DNA of 64,000 nt from contig VWZS01007432.1 in the NCBI GenBank assembly GCA_013397075.1, positions 1,845,565 through 1,909,564 on the forward strand, in the 5' to 3' direction. Positions 1-13,182 of the stretch are shown in pieces. A program made the translations under genes and the position numbers. The notes under the pieces are model-generated. The model was given only the letters and a program-made list of their open reading frames with translations. It did no database searches and had not been told where the DNA came from. The DNA is from Rhabdornis inornatus (lineage: Eukaryota > Chordata > Aves > Passeriformes > Rhabdornithidae). Every line of letters begins with the position of its first letter. Within the stretch, counting starts at the first letter, position 1.

Positions 1-20
1 CAAAGCAGTGAAGTGTTTAC

Positions 21-86
21 CTGCTCCCAGTGTCTCCAGCTGAAAGAGGAGGGAGCTGAGCTTCCCCTTCCACTCTGCAAGGATGA
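21..86 (-). other. candidate internal exon (unconfirmed)
   Basis: Read on the minus strand, this 66-bp segment follows a good acceptor (a ctgat branch-point-like motif, then gtgtcttaccttgcag) and ends in a good donor (GAGCAG then gtaaac). All three frames are open. One frame gives a helix-like peptide containing EWKGKLSSLLFQLETLG and stays open to the window edge. I do not recognise a family. The plus strand is a rival reading: 1-93 is also open, carries a C-x3-C pair near its end and is followed by a strong donor (TGCAAG then gtaaga). The two readings are mutually exclusive, and both could be chance. Confidence 0.3.
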
Positions 87-2345
87 CTGCAAGGTAAGAC
101 ACATCAGCTTTAGGAGCAATAAATCAAATCAGGCCCTGCTCAGGCTCCTGACCTGAAACCTGTACCAGGCGATGGTTTTCACCAAATTTGGCTCTGACTC
201 TACACCGAGCAAAGCCAGACTAGAGGATGCTATGAACTAAACAAGGACATTTTCAAAGTCTGGTGTGCCTCTCAAACTTTGCAAAAACAATTATTTTGTG
301 ACAAAAGGCAGGCTAATCAAGACCAAAATAGAGTTGTGATGCATCTCTCAGATTCAATATAAAAACAGAAGACTAGGGAATTAGGACATTTTTTAAGGCA
401 GGCTTCCTCAGTGTCCTAATTTTTGCATTATTTTAATTTTATATTTTTAATATATTTAATCTAAAAGCTTGAAAAAAAAGGAGGAACAAGATACAGAAAG
501 ATTTCCAAATATCAAACTGAAATTAGTTGGGTGGCCCAACCAGACTCTATCTTGAATCAAGGGAACTAAGAGTTTTTGTGCTTCCTTGGAAAGAGAACAA
601 TTTTCAGGATTCCTTGGTGTGTGTGTGTATTTGTGATGGGGAAATCATCGTACTCCTAGTTAAGAAGCATGTTTGCTTTTTGAACATTTCTGTTCCAATG
701 CAGCTGATAAGCTTTATTTCCTCCTACTTTTTAAAAAACCCTGACTGGGTGACAGTGTGGAGTTTCACATTTCAGTTCTAAAAGAAGACAGTCCTGTATT
801 TTTCCTCTCTCTAAGGTTTTTCAGATATATTTTGTTATTGTTATTCTTCCAGATTCAGACATGCAAATCAGACAATACTGGAGTATACCACCATGTTCAC
901 CTTAGAGAAATATATGGAGCCAAAAGGTGTTAAAAATACTTTTTAAAGGTATTAAGATATAGAGAAAAAAAGCCCAAAATACAGAAAACGAAATTTAATT
1001 AACTGAAGCCTACCATTAAAACAAAGCCAGGCTCTCATATTCTGTCACAGTTTTCAAATAAATACAACCGATTGAATAGGAGGTAACTGGCCTGACCTGG
1101 AATGTCATTTGTGAAATATTGCCCAGTGACTGGGTAGTTTCCCCTTTCTTTCATTCAGAAAACGCTGGTAAAACTCACTGCTGAGGTCAGGTGTAGCAGA
1201 GGACATGTTGGAGAGATCAAATCAAACATGGAGATCAAGGAGCACACAGTAGGTGCAGCAAGGCAGACTTAGCAGGGATTAATAACCTCAGCACAGCTGT
1301 TTGTGGAACACAGGAATACTCATACCAACAGCCATACCACAGGCAATCTATGGCTGGAACTATTTTCAGTCATTTTCAGTATTTCCAAATGGAAGATGTT
1401 TGGCTTCTCTGCACTTCTTGGTTAATGACTATTTCTGCATCCTCTGGGGGAGAAGAGGGCAGAAGGCAAGACTTTGAGAGGTACAGGCAAACTGCTGGGA
1501 AGCTTGCTGTGGTTGATTCTGCTTCTCGTGGCACCAGCTCAGGAGAACACTTGGAGGCCAGTGATGGAGAAGTTATTTACAATAGGGAGGGACAGGATCA
1601 GTCAGTGCCCAAGCAGAGGCTCCCAAATGACACTGCAGCCCTGTCACAACTCTAACAGCCTTTTACTGAATTATTTAGCCTTATTATTTGGCTCATATTT
1701 GTTTACTTGGTGCTTTTCCCAAAGCCAAGTGTCTTTCTTTTCCAGACCAGCAACCAAACATTGCAAAATAAACATGCTGCCTGTGGCTACACAGCTTCAG
1801 CACAGGTTGAGGAGTCACTGAGTGTGGATGAGGCAAACAAACATCTCTTGCCCAGATGACAAAGCAAATATTCCATTTTGGCTGTGGCTTGTGTCAGGAA
1901 ATCAAAGGCACAGGGGACCCCATCTGCTCAGGGGAATGGGCTGGGATTGCTGCCCTTGGGAGCTGCCCTGTCACCAGCAGAGAGCCATGGTGTGGAACCA
2001 GGAACCAGAGAGATGCACTCTCAGCCTTCAGCACACCTCTATGCTTTGCCTGCAGCTCGCACTGAGGACCCTGAGTTTGATACTCAGGACATGAATAAAG
2101 GCGAAATTTCCCCAACTATTTTAACGTAAATACAGGGGCATCCACAGCTAACCAGCATGGCAGTTCAACTGGGATGACTGCCAAGGAACAAATTTAATGC
2201 AATGTGTTTCATTTACTCCTTAACAATGGGTAAATGGCACTCTCTTGCTATTTCAGGGGTGTACCCACTGCTGTCTACGTGTCTGCCCACAGGTGTTGTG
2301 CCCTATGAACACTCAGGCTGTGTTCACATAAATCTGTTCACTCAC
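87..2345. other. gene-free stretch, mostly AT-rich
   Basis: No gene or recognised repeat is seen. A short TG run lies at about 616-629. The composition turns GC-richer at about 1890-2060, where overlapping short open frames appear on both strands without resemblance to a known protein. Confidence 0.5.
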
Positions 2346-2494
2346 CTTTGCTTCCCTCTTCCAGCCTGGCTGCCAAAGCCTATCGCAGGTCCCAAGGCAA
2401 ACAAGTACAAACATGCTTGCAGAGGTGCAGGCAGCAATGAGAGCTCATCGAGGTAGGTGCAGAGCTCCAGTTGTGCTGGCCTGTGGCCAAGGAG
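2346..2494 (-). other. candidate internal exon in a GC-richer patch (unconfirmed)
   Basis: On the minus strand a pyrimidine-rich acceptor (gagctcccttgtgcag) precedes 149 bp that are open throughout in one frame and end in a near-consensus donor (GCAAAG then gtgagt). The frame includes ELCTYLDELSLLPAPLQA, which is protein-like, but I cannot place it in a family. GC content is clearly above that of the flanks. A competing plus-strand exon (2365-2452, acceptor cttccctcttccag, donor CGAG then gtaggt) overlaps it. Strong signals on both strands weaken either claim. The minus reading is preferred because its donor is closer to consensus. Confidence 0.28.
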
Positions 2495-4269
2495 CTGCAC
2501 AAGGGAGCTCTGCCTCCCCAGCCGTGCAGCAGAAATTCCCTCGTGCCTCCCAGCATGCTGATAATGACAGAGCTGTGCCTTCATCCTTGTGTTTCCAGCT
2601 GCCAGTGGACATGCACATGCCCCTTCTTAAAATCTGCCTTCTCTGCAACCACTCTTGCAACACCATTAAACACTTGTAGTAGTCCCATTTTTCCCTCTGA
2701 CCACTATCTGTGACCAGCAAATAAACTGCTATTGCAGAGAATTTATTATGTTATTTGGACAAATACAGGCAGCTCTTTGTTGGTTTTGTGAAAAAAGTTG
2801 TGAAAATTCATGGCTAAATCTAAAACAGAGAAAATATTTTGCTGTTATGTAAAGAGAGGTGGAAAAAAGAAAACAATTTTAAAATATCAAACTAAGATAT
2901 TTTTTCACTTTACAAGCTTAAAAATAGGCATGCACAGAAGCATTTTGCTGAATCATAACCTAAATGTTTTTTACCTTTTGGGACAACACCCCCAGTATAG
3001 TAATGATGATGGATAGCAAAACAATCTGCTAATTCTGTAAGTTTCTCTTTCCAGGATTTTTTTTCCATTATTGAGTGTACACATTATGAAAGGAAATAGA
3101 TTCAGCTCATGCAGTTTTTCCTTTCGACATAGACATGGGAAAAAATAATAATCACATGGGCACATGCAGTGCTCACAAAACTTTCACCTTTCTGTTTGCT
3201 CTTCTACTGCTGTGAAACAACTATAAGTGCATCCCATATATTAGCATACAAATAGTGTCTACAATTCAGTGTAAACTGAATTGTTTATAAACATCAAACA
3301 TTATTTATAGCGCTCACACGTGTTACCATGGAAACAAAGTAATTGCTATACCATTAGGACCCAATTTCTCTGTGCAGCGAGAGAGAATGTCAATTTGTCT
3401 GCATCTGGGTGGTTTCACATGGATCTCCCCTCCAAAGTGTCTTTTGGATGTGGAACTAGTTTTGATTAAAGAAGAAAAGACTAGATCAATATTAGAGTGA
3501 GACGACTTGAAACAGAAGTGTACATGTGAAAACACTGCAATTATTGCACAGGAGTGATGTGAACTATTCAGTGATGGGAATTCAAAGGCAAACTAAGGAA
3601 TTTCAAGCCCAGTCAAAGGTCACTGTAGGCCAGTGTTTCCCATCTCCATTGCCAATGGTCAGTGGCTGCTGCCATCTGTTTGCTGCTCAGCAGCCTCAAT
3701 GAAGCAGCAGTATTGATTGCAGATCCAGAAGGTAGAAATTAGCAAGAAGAGACATCCTTGTTTATAATCCTTCTAGTAAGGTTAAGGGTTGAATGGACCA
3801 GAGAAAATTTTTACTCTTTAGTAAGAAAATGGAGTATGTGCAGTGTCAATATTTAAAGGTAAACAGGACTTTATCAGACAACTATAGGGTCAGAGTTTGT
3901 AAAGGACAGATACATCTGCATATATAGGGAGGCATCAACTGGGGTTTTTGTTAATATGACTAAGAATATAAGGCATTAAGGGCACTGCTTTCCTTCCTGC
4001 ACTTCAAATGGAGGCTGTAATAGAAAGAAACCTATTCTTGGACCTAATAGTGTTAATGGCAAGATTATCACACCTTGGCAATAACAGCTTCCAACTTGGT
4101 CTTTTCTGCCCAACAAGAGCCCCTTAAGAGAGTTAAGAGAATACAGGGGGCAATTCATCACAGCATCATACCAGACTGCATCAAACCGTGGCTTGAACTG
4201 ATCATGTATGTTTTACATAAGAACATATAATACAATTCTCAGCTGAAATTATCATTTCCTTCAACCAAG
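2495..4269. other. gene-free stretch
   Basis: AT-rich single-copy sequence with no recognised gene. It holds one perfect short hairpin at 3261-3284, listed separately. Confidence 0.5.
3261..3284. repeat. perfect 10-bp inverted repeat with 4-nt loop
   Basis: ACAATTCAGT (3261-3270) pairs perfectly with ACTGAATTGT (3275-3284) across the loop GTAA. The sequence lies in AT-rich DNA with no gene beside it. It may be chance or a weak structured element. Confidence 0.7.
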
Positions 4270-4368
4270 ATTTATAAAGATGAGCAGACAGGATCCTTGT
4301 ACTTTCGAGGAAAGGTTCACACTGAGGCTAATTTTGCAATATCACAGCAGGCAAAACTCCTAGAGATG
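4270..4368 (+). other. candidate internal exon (unconfirmed)
   Basis: This 99-bp segment is exactly 33 open codons. It sits between an acceptor-like site (atttccttcaaccaag) and a strong donor (GAGATG then gtaagt). The peptide begins IYKDEQTGSLYFRGKVHTEA, is hydrophilic and looks protein-like, but I do not recognise it. The open frame extends upstream to a stop near 4228 and downstream to 4432. The purines just before the acceptor AG weaken the case. Confidence 0.2.
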
Positions 4369-7300
4369 GTAAGTCAGAATCACAAGGTTACTCCAAAAAG
4401 ACTGCGTGTAGAAAGTCCCATTACTCCATGAATTGATCTTATTCCCCAGCTAGATTTCCCACGAAGTGTCCTGCATTTTGTCTCATCAAAAAGTGCTCCT
4501 AAATTCAGAATGAAAGATTCCTTTGTGTAATCTGTGCTAATAACAGTAAAAACAAAATGGCTTGTATATTTCTGACAAAAGATTTTTTCCTAAGGGGGAA
4601 AAAACATCTTCTCCCTCCTTGCAGATCTAAATGCTGCAAAGTACTTCAGGAAGCTATAGGATAAAAAACTGGCTGGAGTAAACACAGGGTATAATTATCA
4701 TCATCGGTCTTCTCTGTGAATCCATACATTTTATATTCCATTTAAAACAACAAAAAAAATAAACCCCTCGATGGGATGTCTTCCAGTGAACCAATTTAGC
4801 TAATGAGAGTGAATATCAATGACTGCTGCTAATCAGAATGGTATTAGCATAAATTTTACTTAATGAGGACATATTTGCCTGGTGCAAGGAGCAAAATACT
4901 ACTGAGATAGATTGAAAAATGCAATGGATGGGTAAGTCTCATCTGGAAAAAACCCCAGCAGATCAAGTAAACAGAACTGCATATGTCGTTCCTGCTAAAC
5001 TAGATTTTTTTTTGCAACCCAGGATTTTAACCCCACTTGAGGCTTTTCAAACTTCTCCATTATAATAGAATGCTATCAAGTCTTTAAATGTGATGAATTA
5101 AACACCCCGGGGAACAGCTTGACAAGAGATTCCATTGAACTCTTTTAACCTCATGTGGGTAGGTAGATCACTGAGGGAACTTGCTTTTTTCAATTTAAAG
5201 CATGCAATACATGTATTCTGCTGCACAACAAAAGTGTATTTTCCCTTTGTGCATTGTGTGAGGCTCTTTTCTGAAAAGTCCTTACTACTCCTCTCAGCTT
5301 CAAAAGCAGCAATGGTACATTGCCCTCTGTCTGCCTGTGAGCAATCTTGGGTTGAAAATTCCCTTCGGCCACTATTGTCTTGAAGGAGTTAAATCCCAGC
5401 AGCATCCCAGAGCTGTTCAGCACACTGCATTTCTTCCTCTTTACACAGAATCTCTATTAGACAGTCTGAGGAGGCTCCATGAACAATATGAAAGATTTTT
5501 GTCTACAGTAACACAAAGGGGTTAGAGTTCAATACTCTCACAAAATATTTATTCTTATGAAATGCTGTTTGTAGTGTCATTCTTGTATATACCTGCTTTG
5601 AAATTCCTAACCTTAGATTCTTCTATGTAAAGGAATATAGGGCACAAGTGTTCTTACCTTTGATATACTATAGGATCTAACAATATTTAACTGGTGAAGT
5701 CATTTTTGTTTCCAAACCTGTGTCTCAAATATGCTTGGGAACGTGGAAACTCACAATGCCCTTATTCATGACATCAAAATCAGTTCCATGGTAACACATT
5801 GTGATGACAAAATACACAGATTGCAAGGTCACAAGTCACACTTAAGAACAGGCAGGGGAGAAACTGTTAGTTTAATGAATAACATTAGCCAATTCCAATA
5901 GAAATAAAAATAAAGAAAAAAATAAAGTGCCTAAAGTAAACACCCTTAAATGCACTTCAGAACCATTTCATCGTAAGTAGTTCTTCAAAGGCAGAAGGCT
6001 TCCACAGTTTTCACCTCTGCAGTAGGAGAAGCCAATGTTAAGAAGAAAAGAGATGCTGTACATTAATGATGGCTCTATCAGTGCTTTTACACACACAGAG
6101 AGAATCAGCAACTGCAGGGAAGAAATGCTGGAAGAGTCATGTTAATTCCAGGCTAAATCCCTGAAAGCAACCAATGATTCCTATGCTCAGCAAGGATTGG
6201 GTTTTTGCACCCAGTGAGAAGCCACTTCTGAAACATGCATGTCTTTGTTCTACAGACAGGTATTTGGAATATTTCAGTCACAGAACTTGGCAATGACAAA
6301 TGCATTATGGCTCCTTCTGCTGAATTTGAAGGGATTCTTTCGTTGCTTGTTTTCTGAACACTGCATCACAAGTTTGTATGGTTTTGATGTCCAAAGGCTC
6401 CCGCTGACATTGAAGCCCTTTTGCTGCAAGGACCCCACTCTCTGTAGGTACAAGAAATTCCTGTAACCAGCTCATCGCCTGAGCAGACAAAGACTGCAAA
6501 AAAAAAAAAAGAGGAAATGACCAGTCCAGTACCCAACAAATGCCAGGCACCTCGAAGTCCTTGACACTGCCATCAGATTTGCTTGTCATTTCCCAGGCAA
6601 TGACAGGAAAAATTTGGATTTCTTCAAGCAAATGAACCAGAAAAATCTGTGGTTAAGGGAATGTTCTTGCATGTGGCGTGTCTTAGTCATTAGGTGGTTG
6701 GTCCATGAAGCCACTGCACAAAAAGTAACAAGAACACATTTGAATGGGTTTTCCCTCCTGATTCTTACATCTAAACCTTCTTTGAAATCATAGTTCAAAT
6801 ATGTCACATACAATCTATTTGACGTGACTATGTCATAAAATTGGCACTGTATGTTCTATGCTTACCACAGTCTGAAAGGTCAACAGAGAGGATAGATTTC
6901 CTTTAGCCTCTTGTTTAAATAGCATCTTATTTTTATTAGAAAAGGTGGTTTTGTTTTCTTTACCATATGATGGCAGACAGCCCTATCCCAAAACATCCTT
7001 ACATAAACAGTGACTGAAGAGCCAAAAAACAAATTGCAACTTAAACTCTATAAGGAGAACCACGTCGGATTATCCTTCTTTCCATAGATCAGAGCAAAGG
7101 ATTTGAAAGGTAGGAGCATTTCTCGATCAGAGAGCAGCTTTGATTTTATTTAAATTATGTAAAATCACTGGATTATTCAAAAACAATGAAGCATACTTTG
7201 GTAAGGCATTAACATTTTAAACATATTCTTGTACTCTGGCAGTGAAGGCAATGGTAAAATTCCCTCTATATTAGATAAAACAGCTTGACAGTTGCATACA

Positions 7301-10300
7301 TACTTAACCACAGGTGGGGGGTTCTTCTTAATTTGGTGTCTATCATGTGATGCTTCATAAGCAAAGAATAGCAGGCCATGCTGCTTTATTCAATTGGGTT
7401 ATGCTTTTACTCTTTCTTCCTGCATGTGAAAAGCATAACAGAGAACTAGCAGAGCAGAAGTAAGATGTGTTTTGTTAGTTGTCTGAAGCCCTGGGGCCCG
7501 GAACCGGATAAGTCCTGATATTATACCCCGGATTGAGCAGAATAAATCCATTTTGTTTCCTCCAAACATTTAGCCATTAAAAAAATATGAGATAGAAAAA
7601 CAGACTTTGCTGTCTGCATGCCTTCTTGTAAAGCTTGTATTGTGGAAATGTCAGAATCATTAGGTCATTGGCATATATTTTGCAAGCTAATGCTTCTACT
7701 TTAATTCTCACTGGGGACTGCATGTCTGCTTTTCAAATAAAACCCAGACTGAAGAAGGTGAAGAGAGCTTAAAATGATGCTGGTAGTGCTCTATCATGGC
7801 TGATAACACATCAGGATATGAATAATTAGGAAATATCAGCCAGGACTGATACAACTACAGCTATTAAAGTACCAAACCCCACAAAAGTAATTGGTAAGTG
7901 TTCAAATTGCCTCATAAATATTTGCGGCTCCTTTTAAATGCACAGAGAGGCACATGACTGAGTAAAGTTTTAAAATAAATGCAGCACAAGAAATAAATTT
8001 AATATGTGAAATCATGCACATAATAGAAGCACAGTGGGTTATATTTCAGAGGAGACAAGGGGATGAATTTGCTCCTGAATCACACAAGACAGATGCAGAA
8101 GTGGTCACAGAAACACAAGCCCCATTCCAAAAGGAGCTGTTTGTCTCTCAAAACACATATTACTGAGGAAATTTGGCATGAGTTGAAGAAAGAGGTTAAT
8201 AATAGTAGACATAATAACACAAGTAGAAACACTCTCAACTCACAACTGGATAAAAATCTTGAACCTGCAGCTGTTACTCTTCTGCCTGAGTGCTCACTGC
8301 CCAGACCAGCTTTTCAGCCTTTTGTAGATACACACTCACACTTTATTCTGTGACTGAGCATCAGAGCACCTCTGCTGGGGGAGAAAGGACAGATTCCTCC
8401 ACTTGAAGTCCTCCTATGCAGGAGCAGACCCAGCTCCCCTGTGCACTCCTGCAGCCCTGCCAAAGGCTCGTGGCAGGGAGCAGGACAGGTTTGGCACCTC
8501 TAGGTTTTCCATCTTGAGCTTGGGGCTCTACTGAACTCAAAATAGCCACTCAAAACCCAGCCAAAACCACTGGGTGCTACCTTGATTTTATAGCATGGCC
8601 AGTTTAAACTGTTTGAAACCACAAGTTTAGTGAGATTTTGATACCAGTTTATAAATCAGCCCAGATTTATCTGAAAGAAGAATTTCAGAATCAGTAGACA
8701 AGTTAGTGGACTTGAATAAAACTTCAGACAAACACAGTTTTTATTCTGAATTTCCAAACAAATCCTCAAACTAAACAAATCTCATGCAGTTTCTGTTTTC
8801 ATTGCGGATGTCTCGCATAGCCCAAACTAGTTGCAGATTTCTGTGTCCATTTTTATGTTTCTGATCCATATTTCCTGGTTGCATGTTCCATAGCAATCCT
8901 CCAGGATACATCCTGAGTGACTTTCACAGGAACTTCACGTCCTGTGACATACTGGCTCAGAGTTACATTGCTCCAAAATACAGGAAAATCAGCTGTGAAC
9001 ACTGGGAAGTGCTATTTCACCTGGTGTTTTTCAAAGTATTAGTTTAATTTATGATATTTTAATAATCCAAAACTTTACTGTAAACTTCTTTAGAGTGGAA
9101 AGGCAAGACCCAAAGAGACTGTGAGCACATGCTAAGCATAACTCCCTAGCCATAAGAAGAGGTATATATTGTAAAATCTGAAGCCTGCTCTGAGTTTTAC
9201 TGATCTCCTCCTTCAACCTACTCTTCTCTGTATTTATTTGACTTAAAATCAGTCTAACAACCTATGCAAAACCCATTCTGTGTCATTCCTATGAAACTGG
9301 ATGGCATTTGCATTATCCTATGTGAGTAAAAGATGAGTTTACAGGCTCTTGGCTTTTAGCTGAGGCCTCTCCTTTTCTCCACTGTAGAAGTGCTTGAGAT
9401 GAACAGTAAATAACTTGTTAGAAATGCTAAATTGAGTTTTACTCAATTCTTCTTGTGATTAATTTTTGTCCTTCAACGAAGCATATTTGGAAAAGATGAA
9501 TTCCCAAAAGCTTGAATACTAGAATAAAATATTTTTCGGAATGTATGCCCAAAAAACATTAAAATTTAATCCATGCACTGTGAATAATCCTGTTAAAGCG
9601 GCAATGTCTGACAAAGAGCAGAATGTCCTCTCAAGTATTAGAACCTTCAGTGAATGATTGTAGACTTTTCAGAGGAAGATGGTTCACAGCAAAACCTGGA
9701 GAATTTACAGTTTCTCTGAAAAATTGTGTAAGAAAAGTTAGTTTGAAAAAATTAAAAAAAAAATGAATACATATTTTCAGAAATGGTTTTGGATATAAAT
9801 TTGCTCAGATTATTAGCTCAGCAGTACATTTATTTAATCTTAGCTGCTACACAGAAAGAGTTTGCCAAGTATTGCCCTCAGGTATTTTCCTTTCCAGATC
9901 AAGCACAAGAGCAACTGGACACGATTAAAAAGAAGCCCATGTTACTGTTCCTGAGAGCATGATGGCAATGTTTTTTGTGGCTTAGGGCAAAAGAGGACAC
10001 ATGCTGCAAGAGTACTGGCCATCCAAAAGGCATGGAGCATTTAATTTCATCCTGGCCTTAGATGTTCACTGACTTTGTGGTGAGCCCTCTCTGCCTCGGT
10101 TTCTAATTCCCTCTTTTCACAGTTAGTTTATTCTAGAAAAGACTACCTATGGCTTATAAGTAGCAATGCAGGATTCTCACTGGGGTGGTGACTGAGCATC
10201 ATCTGGTCCCATAAATTTGAAGGCAGCCTCTAGAACCTGAGGAGAAGATAGAGTGATGAGTGCAGGGCTCATGTCAATCACAGCACTGCTGCACTATATC

Positions 10301-11370
10301 TGTTACACAACTGAAAGAGGGTCAAGCAACATTTTCCTCTTCGTGAAGACAGAGAGTGGGGAGAAGGCAAAAGTGGCTATTAGTACATAGAACTAGGTCA
10401 GAAACACTAGATTTATTGAGGAGAAGAGCAAACTACTTGCCATTCTAAATTACAGAAATCACAATGTTGGAGTTTTGGGAAAAATCAAGCTGTGGGAATA
10501 GAAATTTCCTAGGAGAGATAAAAAGATGGAAAGACTTTTTTTTTTATTTTATTTTTTGACTGTGACTGATTAAAGGTGTAATCAGATTTTGATTTAGCTC
10601 TGTGGATCACAGAACCAAAACTTTAGCCATAGCTTTGGACAAATTCCAAGACAAAAAGCAAGAGATTGTGCATGCCAATACTATGAGACATAAAAGAGAA
10701 AAAAATGTTATGGAACTCTTTTCATATATAGCAACATGTTTTTATAGGTTAGAATTGGGTGCATAAGTTATTCTCACACCCCAAGAGTGTGTACAGGATA
10801 CTAGTCAGCTGAAGTTACCAAAATCATTTTGAAAAGAAAACCTATTTATAGGGAAAGCATTGATAAAATCTTTCTTTGATGACACTAGAGTGAAATCAAA
10901 CCATACCATGTGGATGTGAACTTCATGTGAAAGTATAACAAAATCTAGAAGAAATAACATTTATAATTATTTTCTTTTAAAACATTTTCAGGAAAAGAAG
11001 TGTTTACTCAAGGGGTGAAAATGCCAGATATTGGGTTGTTAAGAAAGTGAATACAGTAGGAAGACAGAAGCCATTAAAAGCTCAAAAATATATTCTCAGA
11101 TGTTTTTAATGGCATAGAAGAGCTATCAACAGAACACAAAATAAAGTTAACAGAATTCAAATTCCCTGTTATACATGTGCCAACACATACTTAGAAGCAT
11201 ACTTAAATGAAAACTTAAGGAAGAAATTAGACTTATTGCTCTGAATCCAGAAGAGAGTACTGATGCACTTTTAGAATGGGTCTTTTGTTGACCAGCTCCA
11301 GAAGAGGAAGCAGAACCTTTTTACCACACATTGAGCTTAAAAGACAGAGAGAGGGGGATTTTTTACAAGA
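4369..11370. other. long gene-free AT-rich stretch
   Basis: No gene or retrotransposon is recognised. It holds an A-tract at about 6498-6510, a GC-richer patch of unknown nature at about 8360-8480, and a short hairpin at 9430-9448 (AATTGAGT, loop ttt, ACTCAATT). The parts at about 4780-4880 and 7600-7900 read like conserved regulatory DNA; see the findings. Confidence 0.45.
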
Positions 11371-11633
11371 GCGTGGAGTGACAGAAAAAGGGGCATGGCT
11401 TCACACTGAAAGAGAGTAGATTGAGATTGGATATTAGGAAGAAATTCTCTCCTGTGAGGGTGGTGAGGCCCTGGCACAGGTTTCCCAGAGAAGCTGTGGC
11501 TGCCCCATCCCTGGCAGTGTCCAAGGCCAGACTGGATGGGGCTTGGAGCAACCTGGGAGGTGCCCTTGTCTATGACAGGGAGTGGGATGAGAAGAGCTTT
11601 AATGTCCTTTCCAATTCTGTGATTTTATGCTCT
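11371..11633 (+). mobile_element. CR1 retrotransposon, 3' end fragment
   Basis: This is the 3' untranslated part of a CR1 LINE in sense orientation. It runs from the block equivalent to 'gacaggacaagggggaatggctt', through 'gaagaaattctctcc' and 'gtggtgaggccctggcacag', to the end 'ctttccaattctgtgat'. It is heavily 5'-truncated: full-length CR1 is about 4.5 kb and only about 260 bp remain. Its middle (about 11453-11550) is nearly identical to 35876-35975, so the two copies probably belong to one subfamily. Short open frames across it on both strands are not genes. Confidence 0.9.
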
Positions 11634-13182
11634 ACCTACCTCCTAAGGGGCCAAGCCAATGCCTGTACAGATCTCCACATATCAGGAGGAATGTTTCTTA
11701 ATAAATTCATTTTCCCCCTCTTCCTGACATCTCGCCCTAATTAGTTCAATGGATTGGTGAAAAATTTCTTTAGAAAGAAAATTATAGTCTGTTAATTATA
11801 GAAATTTTAACTTAGACCCTCTAAACACAGTGCTTCACTGTAAATATTAGGCTATGCTCTGCACCCATATAATTTCCTGAAAGGATATCCAGACATGGGA
11901 GTACACTGGAGTTTAGTGATGGTATTTTGCTGTGAGTATAAACAATAGAATGGTATCATGGACAGGGAGTTGGTGGTGTGAGCTTGGAACATAACAGACA
12001 GCAATGTAAAGGTAGGAGTGAATAATTAACTTCTATAGGAAAACCAGGACTGATCTAGGGGCCCTTCTAGGCCTTGGGGGGTTAGAGATGGCTATCAATA
12101 TTTCTTTACTTACAGAGAAGGAAAGTACACATGAATGATAAATTTGGCTGGAAAAAAATTCTATCCAATTTGACTGCCATAACTGTTAACTGCTGATATA
12201 AAAAACCTTAATCTGCAAAAAATGTGTACGGAACCCATTAATGATAATAATTAGCTTAGGAACAGCTTATGAAGAAGACCCCCTTCCTTTGATTTTCTGG
12301 GGGTAATTGCTATACAGAATCATCACCTGAACCCGCTATGTGAGGTCTTGCAACAACATTTTGGCAACTACGGAAATCATCAGAGTCTGTAGGTAATGCT
12401 GCAGGAAACCTACCAAAAGGTGAATGCCAGCAAATATGGACAGGAAAATTAAAAGCTTCCAGGGCATATGCATGCACAACCCTCCAGCTCCTCATCTGCC
12501 AAAAGCAGGCTGTAAACTGCTTATGCCAGTGGTGGAGAAAAGAGTTTCACAAACAGAAAATATTTTTTCAATTGCAGATGGATGATTTACAGCCAGAATA
12601 TAAACCTGGAAAAGATACCATGTCAGCAGACACTTTGTCTGAGTTTTCAGTAGAACAGAGGTAGTACAAACACCAGAGTCTGATGTTGTTCATGTAAATA
12701 AGTTTAAGAAAGTTTTCTCTGTCTCTTGTGATGGGTCAGCGCAAGAGACAGCAAAGCAAAAACAAGACTTTGCAAAAGGTAATTCCAGTGATTAAGGCTG
12801 GCTGACTTCTGAGTGTAAACCTACTCCTCGTAACAACTTTGAATGAGAAATTTATGTGGCAGACATCACTTTGCTCAGAGATTCTAGACCATTGGTGTGT
12901 AATACTGCAATGCAGGAAATACAAAAGTGAGTACACGCAAGGTCTGTGGACACCAGGAGTGGAGAAGACTGGTTTAAAATAATATGATATTTGATTTCGA
13001 ATTAGTGCAAATTCAGGGGATAATAAAACCCTAACAATACAATAGCAAATGCCAAAAATAGGAATATTCAGAAACTAGAGGTGTGAGGGAGAAACTGTAA
13101 TTTTAAACAACATAAGACCTATACACCACATTTGATGTATATAGGTGTATGTACATAGATGAATAACTTTTTATGTTTTGGC
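11634..13182. other. gene-free stretch between two CR1 copies
   Basis: AT-rich sequence. No gene, repeat array or regulatory motif that I can support. Confidence 0.5.

Noticed and set aside
2365..2452. Plus-strand exon between cttccctcttccag and gtaggt
   Set aside because: It overlaps a minus-strand candidate with a better donor. Two of its frames are open but unrecognised, so I kept only the minus reading as the entry.
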